Of a stretch of 64,000 nucleotides of DNA, positions 44,103-55,111 are shown piece after piece. Location of the stretch: positions 3,035,891-3,099,890 of the forward strand of contig NC_092657.1 of assembly GCF_032118995.1 (NCBI RefSeq), in the 5' to 3' direction. The stretch comes from Asterias amurensis. Taxonomy: Eukaryota; Echinodermata; Asteroidea; Forcipulatida; Asteriidae. The notes beneath the pieces are model-generated. The model was not told the DNA's origin, searched no databases, and saw nothing but the letters and a program-made list of their open reading frames with translations. Position numbers and translations under genes: made by a program. Within the stretch, counting starts at the first letter, position 1, and each line of letters begins with the position of its first letter.

Positions 44103-44356
44103 TGTCCAAGCATGGTACTTGTCTACTTTCTTCGTACTTCAAAACACATGGTTGGGACTTCCTCCCAAACCCATACCTTTTTCTACACCTGAGGAATTTA
44201 CCCCTTTCACACGAGAGCACTTTAGCAATAGTCCCTTGCTAAATTGTAGCATGCTTGTAAAACTTTACCCTCGTGTGAAAAGACGACAATTGTGTACTTC
44301 TGTCCAAGCATGGTATTTGTCTAGTTTCTTCATACTTCAAAACACATGGTTGGATC
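44103..44356. repeat. 55-bp direct repeats flanking a TTCACACGAG element
   Basis: CCAAGCATGGTACTTGTCTA...ACATGGTTGG at 44106-44156 recurs at 44304-44354. Between them lies a palindromic TTTCACACGAGAGCAC..CTCGTGTGAAA element (44204-44281) and unrelated filler. Confidence 0.65.
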
Positions 44357-44672
44357 TCCCATGTTGCCCAAGAACCTTCATCGGGGATTATTAAGGAATT
44401 CGGCACTGTTGCATTTTTTTTTCACCAACAGGCAACATGTGGCAAAGTGTCTGCTTATAATAGAGAAAAAACCATAATCATATTCTTGACATTCCATAAC
44501 GACAGGTGGATTATGAATAATATTTTCTGCTTGGAGGTGAGAAAGGTCAGCGGACTTTCTTGGGAAGTTTGCCAAGAAAAAATACATATTTTTTTTTTTT
44601 GAGGGGTAGTGCGTCCTTGGGGAACTTCGGCCCTTCTGTGGCAAAACAGCCTAAGCTTAAAATAATGACTTT
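44357..44672. other. no recognised gene
   Basis: Contains a poly-T run at 44588-44599 and no structure I can interpret. Confidence 0.4.
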
Positions 44673-44856
44673 CAGGCCTGTGTGCTTCTTTGTTTGAAAG
44701 GGCAAGGGCACCAAGGCATTTTCTCCTTGATTATGGGCCAGCACCCTATGAGGAAAATGTAAACTTCTAATGGAGCATTTCAAGGACACCAAGGCAAAGA
44801 ACAGGGGGTACGAAGGGGGCAATCACCTTCGTTGCCTCCGTGAAGTAGCAGGCTTG
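44673..44856. mobile_element. CAGGCCTG-ended repeat
   Basis: It starts CAGGCCTGTGTGCTTC and ends GAAGTAGCAGGCTTG, imperfect inverted ends about 184 bp apart. Confidence 0.75.
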
Positions 44857-45339
44857 AAATCAAACGGTGTTTTCTTCTCCACATTATAACGAAATCCTGC
44901 TCTTTGGTATAAACTGCCCTATATGCCTTCAGACACTTTTTTCAAAAGGTCTTTGGAATCTATGAAAAATAACTCTATCTTCACTGTATCAGTTCGTAAA
45001 GTTTGAAAGACTCCGCTGTTTCCCCATGATAATTGCTCTCATGTGCGCTATGATCTTGATGGGAGTATCGCCCAATAACTTGTAATTGTATTACCAAAAG
45101 ATAGAAAGGCCAATTAATTTCAACATACCTTAGAATTTGTATCCCAGTTTCAGTTTTTTTTTTATTGTGCTCACACACCTGTGTTATAGATCTTAACCTT
45201 TTTGCAAAACAATCTTCCGACTTTTACGACAACCACGTGTTTTCTTTAACCCAACGGAATGGCGGATGATTGGTCCCTAGTGTTCAAAACGGATCTCTCG
45301 CATTATTTGAAAATTGGAACTGAATGTCGATGTTGTAGA

Positions 45340-45565
45340 AGGCACATGGACACTTTAGGTAATTACTCACAAAATATATGTTAGCATACGAACACACTTA
45401 GTAAATGAGTAACAGAGAGCTGTTTGTAGTTTAAAACATGAGAAATGACTTCCTCCGATTTAACGTAGTTTCTGAGAAAGAGGTAATTTATCAGACAAGT
45501 ATCTCAATCTCATGCCTGAGTTTCTGAAAGTACATGTGCGACAAGGTATATTATCCGAATCTTGA
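45340..45565. repeat. degenerate AGGCAGTGGACAC MITE
   Basis: AAGGCACATGGACACTTTAG, then GTAATTACTCACAAAATA and TGAGAAAGAGGTAATTTATC follow family order, with heavy divergence. Confidence 0.55.
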
Positions 45566-45899
45566 AGAACAGGTAAATTGAAAACACTCCTATCATATTA
45601 ATAGAGTCACGTTTCGATGCAACAACAAGGATTTAAATCATTTAACGGTAGCAAAAGGGTTTCCCCCTTTCACCCAGCAATTAACTTCAAATAACTCAAA
45701 ATCATTTTACCATGACCTTTTATGCATGACCGCCTCTCTCACTTTCAACTGAGCTAAAGCTGTTGACAGTTAACTGGGACAAAATAAATAACTTCACTCA
45801 TTGTAGTTTAGACAAATTGTCGATTGAGGAAAAAATGCTAAGCCTCCATAACCTTTTTTTGTAGAGTGCATTAACCTTATGAATCCACAATTTATGTAA

Positions 45900-46265
45900 A
45901 GACACTGGACACTATTGGTTGGTAATTGTCAAAGACCAGTCTTCTCACTTGTTGTTTGTCAGCATGCATAAAATAACAAGCCTGTGAAAATTTCAGCCTA
46001 ATTGGTCGTCGAATTTGCGAGTAAAAGAAAAAACACCCTTGTCAAACGAAGTCGTGTGCTTTCAGATGCTTGATGTCGGGACCCTAAAATCTCAGACTTC
46101 GGGTCTCGAAATCAAACTCGTGGAAAATAACTTCTTTCTCTAAAACTACGTTACTTCAGAGGGAGCTGTTTCTCACAATGTGTTATACTATCAACAGCTC
46201 CCCATTACTCGTTACCAAGTTAGGTTTTATGCTATTCATTATTTTGAGGTATTGGCAATAGTTTT
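45900..46265. mobile_element. AGGCAGTGGACAC MITE, right end eroded
   Basis: AGACACTGGACACTATTGGT at the left. The interior palindrome around GGGACCCTAAAATC/CTTCGGGTCTCGAAATC and the CCCCATTACTCGTTACCAAG block are present. The right end decays into GGCAATAGTTTTCAATC. Confidence 0.75.
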
Positions 46266-47940
46266 CAATCAAAATTTTAACAAGCGTAAGACCGTCCAAT
46301 ACCCACCCCCTCCCCAAAGTGTACGAAGAAAAAATATTGACTTTCACACAATTCAAGACACAGATACTTGAATTGCATGCAAACCCTGTTTATTTCTTAA
46401 TTCTTATAATTCACCTGTGCGTTGTCACTGCACTTATTGTGAAGTACAGTGTTCTCGAAGATCCACACTGTATTCTAAAACCATGACAGGTGGCTCTGAA
46501 AAGAATATTGTTACCCCCCTATCCCACGTACCCCACGCACACGATCTATGCCTGGAAAGTAAACATTATCCCCACAGATTAGTACAAAAGGGATTTACAT
46601 AATCCCTGGCAAGTAAACAGTTAACATTCCACACTGTGGCATCAATAGTGGGTATGTATCGTACTAAGCAATAGACCTTCACGGTGTGGTCATCTTGATT
46701 TTACTCCATTGCAACTCATTGTAACCAAACTGAGGCTGGACGAAATAATAGTCTGGTGCCATGTTTGCGCATTGAATGTTAGCATTAATTACTGTTATGG
46801 AAACAGGGAACACGACCAAGATGGTGACAGCGTGATAAGGGCTATTCTCGACGCATATCCATAATTTCGTTGTCACTACTAAAGTAAAACCATTTACCAC
46901 AATTACACAGTGCAGAAAACAGATCGTGTTGGACGGTCCTAGCTCTATGGTTTGACTGTATAGACTATAGTCCTAAGCTTGCCCTACTACACAATAACAT
47001 AACAATAAACATTATTAGGCGCTATTCAATCAAGATCATAGCGCACATGAAAGCAATTAACATGGAAAAGGGCGAGTCTGAAGAACTTTACGAAACGTTA
47101 AGTTGGACAGGGGTCCAACACCGACTAGAACATCTTAGCATGGAGGTTCCTACCTCCCTGGTCAGAGGTGATTCGGTGAAATTAAAGAGAGTTAATTGCT
47201 TCCTAATTGTCTTTGGACACTCGTTAATTATGGGTGATAAATCCTCTATGATCAATCATACCGTGTTTCGGAGAGAGTGTACGGCGCAGGGTAGCCTTTT
47301 GTCAAGGACTTTGTGGTTTGGACATAATAGAGTCGCTACACCTTCTATACAGAAGGGGAGACCAGGAAGGCCTTGGCGGGAGGCTAGTCGCAGGGAGGCA
47401 ACGCGGTTGATGGTCTCCACCGGTCATTTGTCTTGAACGCACCTTGCAAGTTCTAGAACATTATTTCACTTTGGCCAATATTGAACAGGGAAAATTACCC
47501 CCGCCCTTCCTGCTACAAGAAGAAAGATGGGTTTTGAACTTTTGTTGGTTTGGGGTTTTAAAAGCTTATTTTTGAAAGTTCGCCAAGTGTAGAATGAGAA
47601 CCATACAGTCATGCAACCTCGCCCCCAAACCGCGGAACCTTTCTCCCTCTTTTTATATATAGAAGTACATGTAGGATATCAGTGGTGCCGACAATCCTGG
47701 GGGTGACTTCCGCTTACAAAGACGCACAGTCATTATACTCGATAAGTGCCAAAGGTAATCTTAAATGTTGATCGCCACCCGGTAATCCATTTTCACGTAA
47801 GAACAAAAATTGTAATGCACGACATATTTGTTAGGTGTGAACTTCATGTGGGCATGTTTGTGTATCTTATAGTCGGGGTGGGTTTGTGGTGTGGACGGGG
47901 TTGGGATGGGTTTGGTTTGGGGTGGTGTCACGTGTATACA
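46266..47940. other. no supported gene
   Basis: A 129-codon open frame at 47047-47436 starts with ATG but has no family signature, and its codon use looks ordinary for non-coding DNA. Four GTGTGG/TGGGGTGG-rich runs near 47875-47925 are low complexity. Confidence 0.35.
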
Positions 47941-47984
47941 ATGATGTGACACGTGACATAACATGTTTACAAAAGTATCTTCTA

Positions 47985-48620
47985 CTCTCTAAATGTAAAA
48001 TAGTGAAAAACACCACTCTTTACATTTCGAGCTGTCCCTCATATGGCTCTTCAAAAAGAGTGGTGGTTATTTCATTCTTTTAGAGGGGTATCACTCCAGG
48101 ACAGAGTGAAAAATCACTCAAAAAGATGCAAACTTCAATCTAAAAGAGTGGAAGACCACTCGAAAGAGAGTTGTCCTTTATATGGCTCTTGAAAGAGTGC
48201 TTTTTCACTCTTAAAGGAACACGTTGCCTTGGATCGGTCGAGTTGGTCTTTGAAAAACGTTTGTAACCGTTTTTTATAAAATGCATATGGGTAGAAAGAT
48301 GTTGTAAAAGTAGAATACAATGATCCACACAAACATGCCTCGAAATTGCGTGGTTTTCCTTTTACCTCGTCGACTAACACGTCGGCCATTTATGGGGGTC
48401 AAAATGTTGACTCCCATAAATGGCCGACGGTGATAGTTCGCACAGTAGAAGGAAAACCACGCAATTTCGAGGCAAACTTGTGTGGATCATTGTATGCTAC
48501 TTTTAAAACATCTTTTCAACCATATGCATTATATAAAAAACGGTCAAAAACGCTTTTGTTTTGACCAACTCGTCCGATCCAAGGCAACGTGTTCCTTTAA
48601 GAGAGTAGTGTCGTTTGGTG
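47985..48620. repeat. AAAGAGTG palindromic repeat, interrupted
   Basis: Multiple inverted AAGAGTGG..CCACTC motifs (for example ACCACTCTTTACATT, AAAAAGAGTGGTGG, AAAAGAGTGGAAGACCACTC) run from 47985 to 48210 and resume at 48600. The gap is the TTAA element at 48215-48596. Confidence 0.65.
48215..48596. mobile_element. TTAA-flanked MITE, AGGAACACGTTGCC family, nested
   Basis: TTAA at 48211-48214 and 48597-48600. Complete 382-bp element with the central GGGGTCAAAATGTTGACTCC palindrome. It was inserted into a CACTC|TTAA|GAGAG site of the AAAGAGTG repeat. Confidence 0.9.
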
Positions 48621-48680
48621 GGGGTGTGGTTGGGGTGGGGTGGGGGTTTGTTTGGCCGTTGGTTCGGGTGGTGTAGACGG

Positions 48681-48830
48681 TGTGACCAACATCACATGTT
48701 TACTAAAGAGCCACCAAGCCTTGACAGTAACCTGCAGGCAGTAGGCACGATTTATACACAGCTCAATGGGGGAAAAAACAATAAAATCTTGTATTGTTTT
48801 GTTTGGAGATTTCACCGTCTAGTTTGGTTC
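48681..48830. repeat. GTGACATCACATGTTTAC family repeat
   Basis: ACATCACATGTTTACTAAAG, CCACCAAGCC and ACACAGCTCAATGGGGG as in the copies at 12751 and 57120. Confidence 0.65.
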
Positions 48831-49454
48831 CTAGGCCTTGAACGCACAGCAATTTCCCTCTGGTATAAGGGGCACTTCTGTGAGAGGAAAATGTAAATTT
48901 GTTCTGGAACTTTGCAAAGGGCACCACTGCAAAAGTACAGGGCAACGCGGCATCATTTTGAATTATTAAAGTGAATGCTATTGAAAATCACATTCAAACC
49001 GCCTCAATCAAACAATCAAGAAATTCCAAAACCGTAAACAAAAAAGTACATGCACTTCAATTTTATAATCCGTAGAACCAATATCAGATAAGAAAATTCA
49101 AGTCTATCGCCTGATAGCTACGGGTGCCAGCTGCGTTAGTTACTCTAATCTTTGCCCATGATCTATATAGCGAGTAATTATAGTGTATTAAGGAACTTGA
49201 CAGCGCAAATACCGCAGGATTGCTCAAAATGATAACGTAAACTGATGGTGTTATTTCCTTTTTTACTCAAGTCCATGCCCGTTATTGATAAGGCATAATG
49301 ACCAGGCTATATAATTGGTAACACACAATGACCAGGCTATATTGGGTACTGTTTTTGTACGGCAGCTTATTTTCATATGGGATTTCTTGGAAAATATTAA
49401 AAGTACTTTTTAAACCGCACAGGAGAAATGGCTAGCCGAGTACATTTTGAAATA

Positions 49455-49720
49455 ATAAAGACATATTTACTCGAGCGGTATGAGAACCAACGACCTCTGG
49501 TTAAACGTTTCGACCCTTAACAAACTGAGCCATCTAATTTGAAATGATTTGGGGGTTGAACAAAGGCATAGTAAATACAGCGGGATTTGAACCAACAACC
49601 GCCGGTTAAAAATGCCGACACCCTACCACAACTGAGCTACCTAGTGCTACCTAGGTGGGCGGTCTCCCTATTTCAAAAGGAAAGAAAGAAAATTACATTT
49701 TTGGTTTGCCGTCATTATAT
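49455..49720 (-). mobile_element. tRNA-derived SINE dimer
   Basis: On the minus strand the leader AATAGGGAGACCGCCCACC is followed by A box TAGCTCAGTTGTGGTAGG and B box GGTTCAAATCCC, then a tail GCCTTTGTTCAACCCCCAAA. A second, more degraded tRNA-like unit (TGGCTCAGTTTGTTAAGGG..GTTGGTTCTCATACC) follows at 49470-49540. The acceptor stem is not intact, so it is not a functional tRNA. Confidence 0.75.
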
Positions 49721-49754
49721 ATGTTTTTTAATGAAATATCGCCCAACTCACAGG

Positions 49755-50241
49755 GCCGGTGTCAGATGCAATTGTGTCTGCCATGCAATACTGTCCGCTC
49801 CTGATACTTTTGCACATGCAATCGTGTCCGGGGCTATGCAAAAACCGTCAGGCGGACACGTACATGTGCGCGTGTTAGCGAGCGTGCATGCACTGAACCT
49901 ACGTATATGCAGCATGCATGAATATTCACGTATTTTATGATTGCAGCGAATACCCAACGGCTGAACAATACCCATTTCATTCATGTCATGCACTTGTAAA
50001 AAAAGAAAATGGCGAACGTGTTCCGTCGACCAAGGGCGTTTAATTTACTGCAAGGACGGTTTTGCACGGGGCGGACACAACTGCATAGGCAAAAGTGTCT
50101 GGGCGGACACAATTACATTATGCAGCAGCGTTCGGGCGGACACCATTGCATATGCAAAACCGTCCGGCGGACATTATTGCATATGCAATAATGTCCTCCG
50201 GATAGTACTGCGTGGAGGACATAATTACATGCGACACCGGC
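49755..50241. mobile_element. 487-bp inverted-repeat element with GGCGGACA modules
   Basis: The ends GCCGGTGTCAGATGCAATTG and the inverse CATGCGACACCGGC bound the element. Near both ends, modules of GGCGGACA and its inverse TGTCCGCC alternate with ATTGCATATGCAA palindromes (at least six modules at 50070-50215). The middle (49890-50060) is unrelated. Confidence 0.65.
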
Positions 50242-50345
50242 ACTCTATCACGTCTGAGCTGCTAGTGTTACCTAGGTGGGCCGTCTCATTATTTCGAAAA
50301 TAAAGAAAGAAAATTATGTTTTTGGTCTGCCCTCATTTAAAAAAA
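50242..50345 (-). mobile_element. SINE leader and A-box half
   Basis: On the minus strand: AATAATGAGACGGCCCACC, then CAGCTCAGACGTGATAGAG. It is the same leader and A box as in 49545-49720, cut by the GGCGGACA element. That element may therefore have inserted into a SINE. Confidence 0.55.
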
Positions 50346-50389
50346 AAATAATATCGCCCAACTCACAAGGCCGGACGGCCACTTCAAGG

Positions 50390-50530
50390 TGAGGGCAACA
50401 CTTTTGGGGTATCGACCCAAGGGCACCAGGGCAGTTTCTCCTGTGGTAAGGGCACCTTATGAGGAGATTGTAAATTTCTACTGCATGGAGCATTTCAAGG
50501 GCACCAAGGCAATGACCAGAGACCAATTGC
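50390..50530. mobile_element. CAGGCCTG-type repeat, ends lost
   Basis: CAAGGGCACCAGGGCAGTTTC, CTTATGAGGAGATTGTAAAT and CATTTCAAGGGCACCAAGGC follow the family order. The inverted ends are not preserved. Confidence 0.65.
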
Positions 50531-50835
50531 ATTGTGAATTATCGGGCTTGGATAACATCCACCATAGTAGGTTGGCTGTTATTTAAAAACTACATCGTCA
50601 TTTATTTTAGTATAATGTAACTTCCGTCATGGCGAGGATTTTCCCATGCACTCACTTGAAATAATAAATAAATAAATAATAATTACAAAAATAAATTGAA
50701 GGTCCAATGTTTCACAACTTAGCACAATAGTCACCCCGTCCCTGACCCTCCAGGGACTTGTAGGAAAGGACAATCGTTCCATGGTTAATTGCTTGGAAAA
50801 GGCACATTGAAGAAGGTCAAATATATAGACGTTAA

Positions 50836-51530
50836 AGGCACTGGACACGTTTTTCATTTTCTCAATATAAATATTAACCACAAAACTTACTTGTGAGAAA
50901 CGACTCCCTCTGAAGTAACATAGTTTTTTGAGAAAGAAGTAATTTCTCACCTTAAAGATGCTATGTCAGATTTTTGGCCGATTTGACCCCAATATGTTGA
51001 TTTCAAATTCAATAGGTATTTTGATAAGAGTTGAGAAAGTTACAAGCTTTCATTTGAGCCATTGCTCGAAAAAGTCCGCCAATTATTAGTAGCAGTGAAA
51101 TAAAGTGCTCAAAATTAGTTTTTGTCGGGATCCCGACAATATATCACGTGACCAATTCTAATGTGTTTTATAAGAAACATTTTTTGCCATGGTTCCTGAC
51201 CATTAAAAGTAAAACTTAAACTTGTTTTCGTAAGAGCGGGTGATACTCTTTGAAATTATACCATTCACTCAAAAAAATCAATGTTTTAATGTTGGGGCCA
51301 AAAATCTGACATAGCATCTATAGTGTTTGAATCAGTGAACAAGACTTCAAGCCTAAAGCCTTTCTCATGCATCTGAAAGCACGCATTGTGCAACAAGGGT
51401 GTTTTTCTGTCATTATTTTCTTGCAACTCCGATGATCGACTGATCCCAAATTTTCACAGGTTTGTTATTAATGTATGCATTATATTGGGATACACCAAGC
51501 AAATATGGAGTGGTCTTTGTTGAGTTGACA
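50836..51530. mobile_element. AGGCAGTGGACAC MITE hosting another element
   Basis: TTAA at 50832-50835 precedes AGGCACTGGACACGTTTTTC. The family interior resumes after 51320 (AACAAGGGTGTTTTTCTGTC, CCAAATTTTCACAGGTTTG). The right TTAA end is lost. 50956-51319 is a foreign insertion. Confidence 0.7.
50956..51319. mobile_element. nested 364-bp MITE, AGATGCTATGTCAGATTTTT ends
   Basis: Perfect inverse ends AGATGCTATGTCAGATTTTT and AAAAATCTGACATAGCATCT. TTAA lies at 50952-50955 on the left, but ATAG follows on the right, so the target duplication is uncertain. The interior has no coding frame. Confidence 0.82.
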
Positions 51531-52147
51531 ATGCATTTGCCCCAAATTCTGAATAATATGTCCTTATTTTTTGTGTGCTAAGTGTACACTTGAATAACAC
51601 AGACAGCAATAGCTTCAATCAAGAAGTGAAACACGATCCTGTATACCCATATCACTAAAACTTAAAAAAGCTTATTACCACTGTGGGCCTCTTGGCAAAG
51701 TGTAGGCCTAGAGACCTAGTCCTTTCGCTATGCTTTTACCATAAAGAAAGGACCTATGCTTGTACTACAACATAGATTGAAAGTTAACCCAATACCTCAG
51801 CCCTGAACCCAGGTCACCTCACCAATTTGGCAAAGGTTTACCTAGGTCAGATCGGAATCTCCCATCGGAGCATATACGGGGGAACATGTACCCAAATTCT
51901 TCTCGTTACGAGATAAATAAGAACAAGGCCAGTATTGCGGTAAGATTGATTGGTCTTCTGGAGGCCTCGTTACCCCCATTTCCGGAGAGGGGATTGGGGG
52001 GGGGGGGGGTGACAACTGCTAGGTTTTCTGGTCCCCTCTATCTACCTCCTTATTTTAGAAGATTGGATGACGATGTTGGGTACAGGGAAACACCTGTTGA
52101 TAAAACACAACAGCGGTTGTACATTTATGATGCGTGTACACACGGTC

Positions 52148-52565
52148 ATGGGCCTGTGTGCCTCGTTTTTGAAAATGGTAAGGGCACCAAAAAAGACCAT
52201 GGCATTTTCTCCTTGGTAAAGGGTTACTATATGAGGAAATTGTAAATTTCTACTGGAGCATTCCAAGGCCATCAAGGCAGTGGTCAAGGAGCAAGGGCAC
52301 CAAGGCATTTTCTCATTGAAAGGGCATACAATGGGTGCGTTCGTTTAGCTTCCCTGGGTCGACCCCGGTGTGTGGCGGTTATTTTTTCCAGGACGAACGT
52401 GTGCAGATAATTACCCACGTTCGTCCTGGAAGTAAAAACCGCCACACACCGGGGTCGACCCAGGGAAGCTAAACGAACGCACCCTATGATACTGGAGCAT
52501 TCAACCAAGGGCACCAAGGCAATCACCAATGGGCATTTAGGCAATTACCTTCTCACCTCTTGAAG
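52148..52565. mobile_element. CAGGCCTG-type repeat, tandem pair, interrupted
   Basis: Two successive copies (AAGGGCACCAAGGCATTTTC twice; CTGGAGCATTC twice). The second is split by the 152-bp MITE at 52333-52484. Confidence 0.7.
52333..52484. mobile_element. 152-bp palindromic MITE, second copy of GGGTGCGTTCGTTTAG family
   Basis: Ends GGGTGCGTTCGTTTAGCTTC and GAAGCTAAACGAACGCACCC are perfect inverses. Near-identical to 2014-2166 and better preserved, which suggests younger age. Confidence 0.88.
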
Positions 52566-53133
52566 CTATTGGTGACCGTGTGTGAACTTGTCAGAAGCAA
52601 TACTTTGGAAAGAATTATGAGATTGAACAAAGTGTGGATGTAGGCCTAGGCCCTAATTTTTAATTTAACAACAGAATTGATGTTGTAATTAAATTATTTC
52701 TTAATATAGGAACACTGATCTGACTAATTATCTCTCGGGCCCTTTGGTTCGTCAGGATTTCTCCTTCATTCAGAAATTTGTTTCCAAATTGATTGCTCTC
52801 TAAACTTCTTGAAATAGTTGAACTGACCGTGCACCAGGAAGGGATTGACCACCAAGGACAGAAATTACGTAGCCCTTTTTTGTGTCACTGCCAGCTTACA
52901 TATTGTTGTTTTCGGTAAAATGACTAATATGCCTGCAAAAAAAATATATATATTTCTACTCATATCCTAAATTATCTCTGAACAATGGCTTTTTGTGTCA
53001 ATGTTTTATCTTAATATCGTATACGTACAAAGAATTGGCCAATTCTGGGGGAGAAATTTCGTGGCATTTATAAAATGGTGACCTTGTAGCTGGCTAATAG
53101 TAGATTGCTTGTAAAAAAAAAAGAAAAAAGATT
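52566..53133. other. no recognised gene
   Basis: AT-rich unique sequence without splice-bounded frames. Confidence 0.4.
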
Positions 53134-53306
53134 CAGGCGTGTATGCTTCGTTTTGAAAGGGTAGGGGCACCAAGGCATTTTCTCGTTGGTAAAGGGCACC
53201 TTGTGAGGAAATTGTACATTCTAATGTCGCATTTCAAGAGCATCAAGGCAATGACGAGGGGGCGTGGGGGCAATCGCCCCGTTGCCTATATAAGGTATCA
53301 GGCCTG
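53134..53306. mobile_element. CAGGCCTG-ended repeat
   Basis: Begins CAGGCGTGTATGCTTCG and ends AGGTATCAGGCCTG. The full landmark order is present in 173 bp. Confidence 0.75.
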
Positions 53307-53599
53307 CATAAAAACAACTTTTGCATTTCATGGAGGAAAACCTGAACTTGTGGCAATTTTTTGATTGGCGTGTAAAATTGAACAACGCTGAAACGAAACC
53401 ATAGACCTAACACTTTTAAAACCTTGTGTTACGAGTCAAACCTTACAATGCAGTATATTTCTATGGGAATTGGCGTTGAATCACCTTTGCTCTCACTTCC
53501 AACCCAGCCACAATCCCTGCTCATGCATTTTGTGTCCCTTCCTTTGATAACCTCATGAGAAAAAAAAAGAGAGAAACAAGCCATAATCTGCGGTCGATT

Positions 53600-53775
53600 T
53601 CCCATGTTAATCGTTGTGTAAGGCTCAGCCACGACGTGCCCAAAGGGACAGCGGTGCGGCCGTTGAGGCTTACCAGGCGCTGCGCGCTCTTGTCACACGG
53701 GGCCGCGCTCTCGTTAGCCCCCGTCCCCGAGGTACCCGAGCCCCGCTCGACCTCTTGAAACCTGATCCAAGGGCG
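53600..53775. other. isolated GC-rich block
   Basis: High G+C with many CpG (GCGCTGCGCGCTC, GGGGCCGCGCTCTCG) within AT-rich surroundings. Both strands are open over about 65-85 codons, but no motif is recognisable. Origin unknown. Confidence 0.4.
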
Positions 53776-53894
53776 AACAAGCAATGTTATTACAACATTA
53801 CCACAATATTATGACAATATTATCCAAAGCTACCACAAATACTTCAATAGAAACGAAAGGAAGGTTACCCTTCTCAAATTTGCCCTCTGGTTAT

Positions 53895-54500
53895 TTTACA
53901 CGCTGTGTGACTGGAAAGTTGTAATTAGACAAAAAGCACCATAGCATAATAAAAAAATGGCTATGTTGCGAAACTGTGAACTACTTGCGTAGTTTTGTAT
54001 TTCAGCCAAAATACTTCAAGGACTTTTGATTTTGGCGAGGGTGACTGGAAAGTCATAAGACAAAAAACACCGTACAGTGTACAATACAGAAAATGGCGAT
54101 CTTGTCAAGTTTTGAACTATTTTGTGTACTTGTATTTCAGCCTTAAAATATTCCAAGGACTTCTATTCTTTTTTTGGTTAAGGGTGACTTTCTCGTTATC
54201 TACTTTTAAGACTGCAGTACAATACAAAAAATGGCGATCTTGCGAAATTGTGTTGTGAACTACTTTTTGCACTTTTGTATGTCAGCCTTAAAATATTATA
54301 AGGACTTCTAATTTTGGTTAAGGGTGACTTTCTCGTTATCTACTTTCACGACTGCAGTACAAAAAAACAAATTGTGATCTTGCGAAGTTGTGTTGTGAAC
54401 TACTTTGTGTACTTTTGTATGTCAGCCTTAAAATATTATAAGGACTTCTTATTTTGGTTGTGGGTGACTTTCTCGTTATCTACTTACAGGACTTCCGTCC
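53895..54500. repeat. about 140-bp tandem repeat, four to five units
   Basis: TGTGAACTACTT-type motifs occur at 53976, 54112, 54255 and 54395. Each unit also has TGTATTTCAGCC/TATGTCAGCC, AAGGACTTCTAATTTTGG and GGGTGACTTTCTCGTTATCT. Confidence 0.85.
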
Positions 54501-54731
54501 TCCTTAGCACCTTTTTGTGTTAAAAAAAGTAAAACTAACCGATCTTAAAACATAATTATGAGTTCTGTCACTGTCAGGGAAAAAATCAATCTCTGAACTT
54601 GCTCAGTCACAAAATATAGACCTACATGTACTATGTAGAGACATAAAGCAAGGACTCTACAAATGCAGCTCTGCACTATCATGTGTAGGAATTGATTAAT
54701 AATCTGACCTTTGGGCAGGGCATTCCCATAA

Positions 54732-55107
54732 AGGCAGTGGACACTATTGGTAATTGTCAAAGACCAGTCTTCTCACTTGGTGTATCTCAACATGTGCATA
54801 AAATAACAAACCTGTGAAAATTTGAGCTCCATTGGTCGACGGAGTTGCAATTAAGATATTATGAAAGAAAGAAAAACACCCTTGTCAAACGAAGTTGTGT
54901 GCTTTCAGATGCTTGATTTCGACACCTCCACTTGAGGTCTCGAAATAAAATTCGTGGAAAATAACTTCTTTCTCGAAAACTACATCACTTCAGAGGGAGT
55001 CGTTTCTCACAATGTTTTATACTATCAACCTCTCCCCATTACTCGTTATCAAGAAAGGTTTTATGATAATAACTATTTTGAGTCATTACCAATAGTGTCC
55101 ACTGCCT
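54732..55107. mobile_element. AGGCAGTGGACAC MITE, near complete
   Basis: Starts AGGCAGTGGACACTATTGGT after ATAA (54728-54731) and ends ACCAATAGTGTCCACTGCCT before TTAA (55108-55111). The ends are perfect inverses. The central palindrome is GACACCTCCACTTGAGGTCTC. Confidence 0.88.
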
Positions 55108-55111
55108 TTAA

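Noticed and set aside
47047-47436. 129-codon open frame
   Set aside because: No recognisable domain and no clear splice sites; length is not exceptional for a window of this size.
49575-49650. Functional tRNA gene on the minus strand
   Set aside because: A and B boxes are present, but acceptor and anticodon stems do not pair properly, and leader and tail match a SINE family.
53521-53784. 88-codon minus-strand frame over the GC-rich block
   Set aside because: Open on both strands because AT-rich stops are rare there; no motif.
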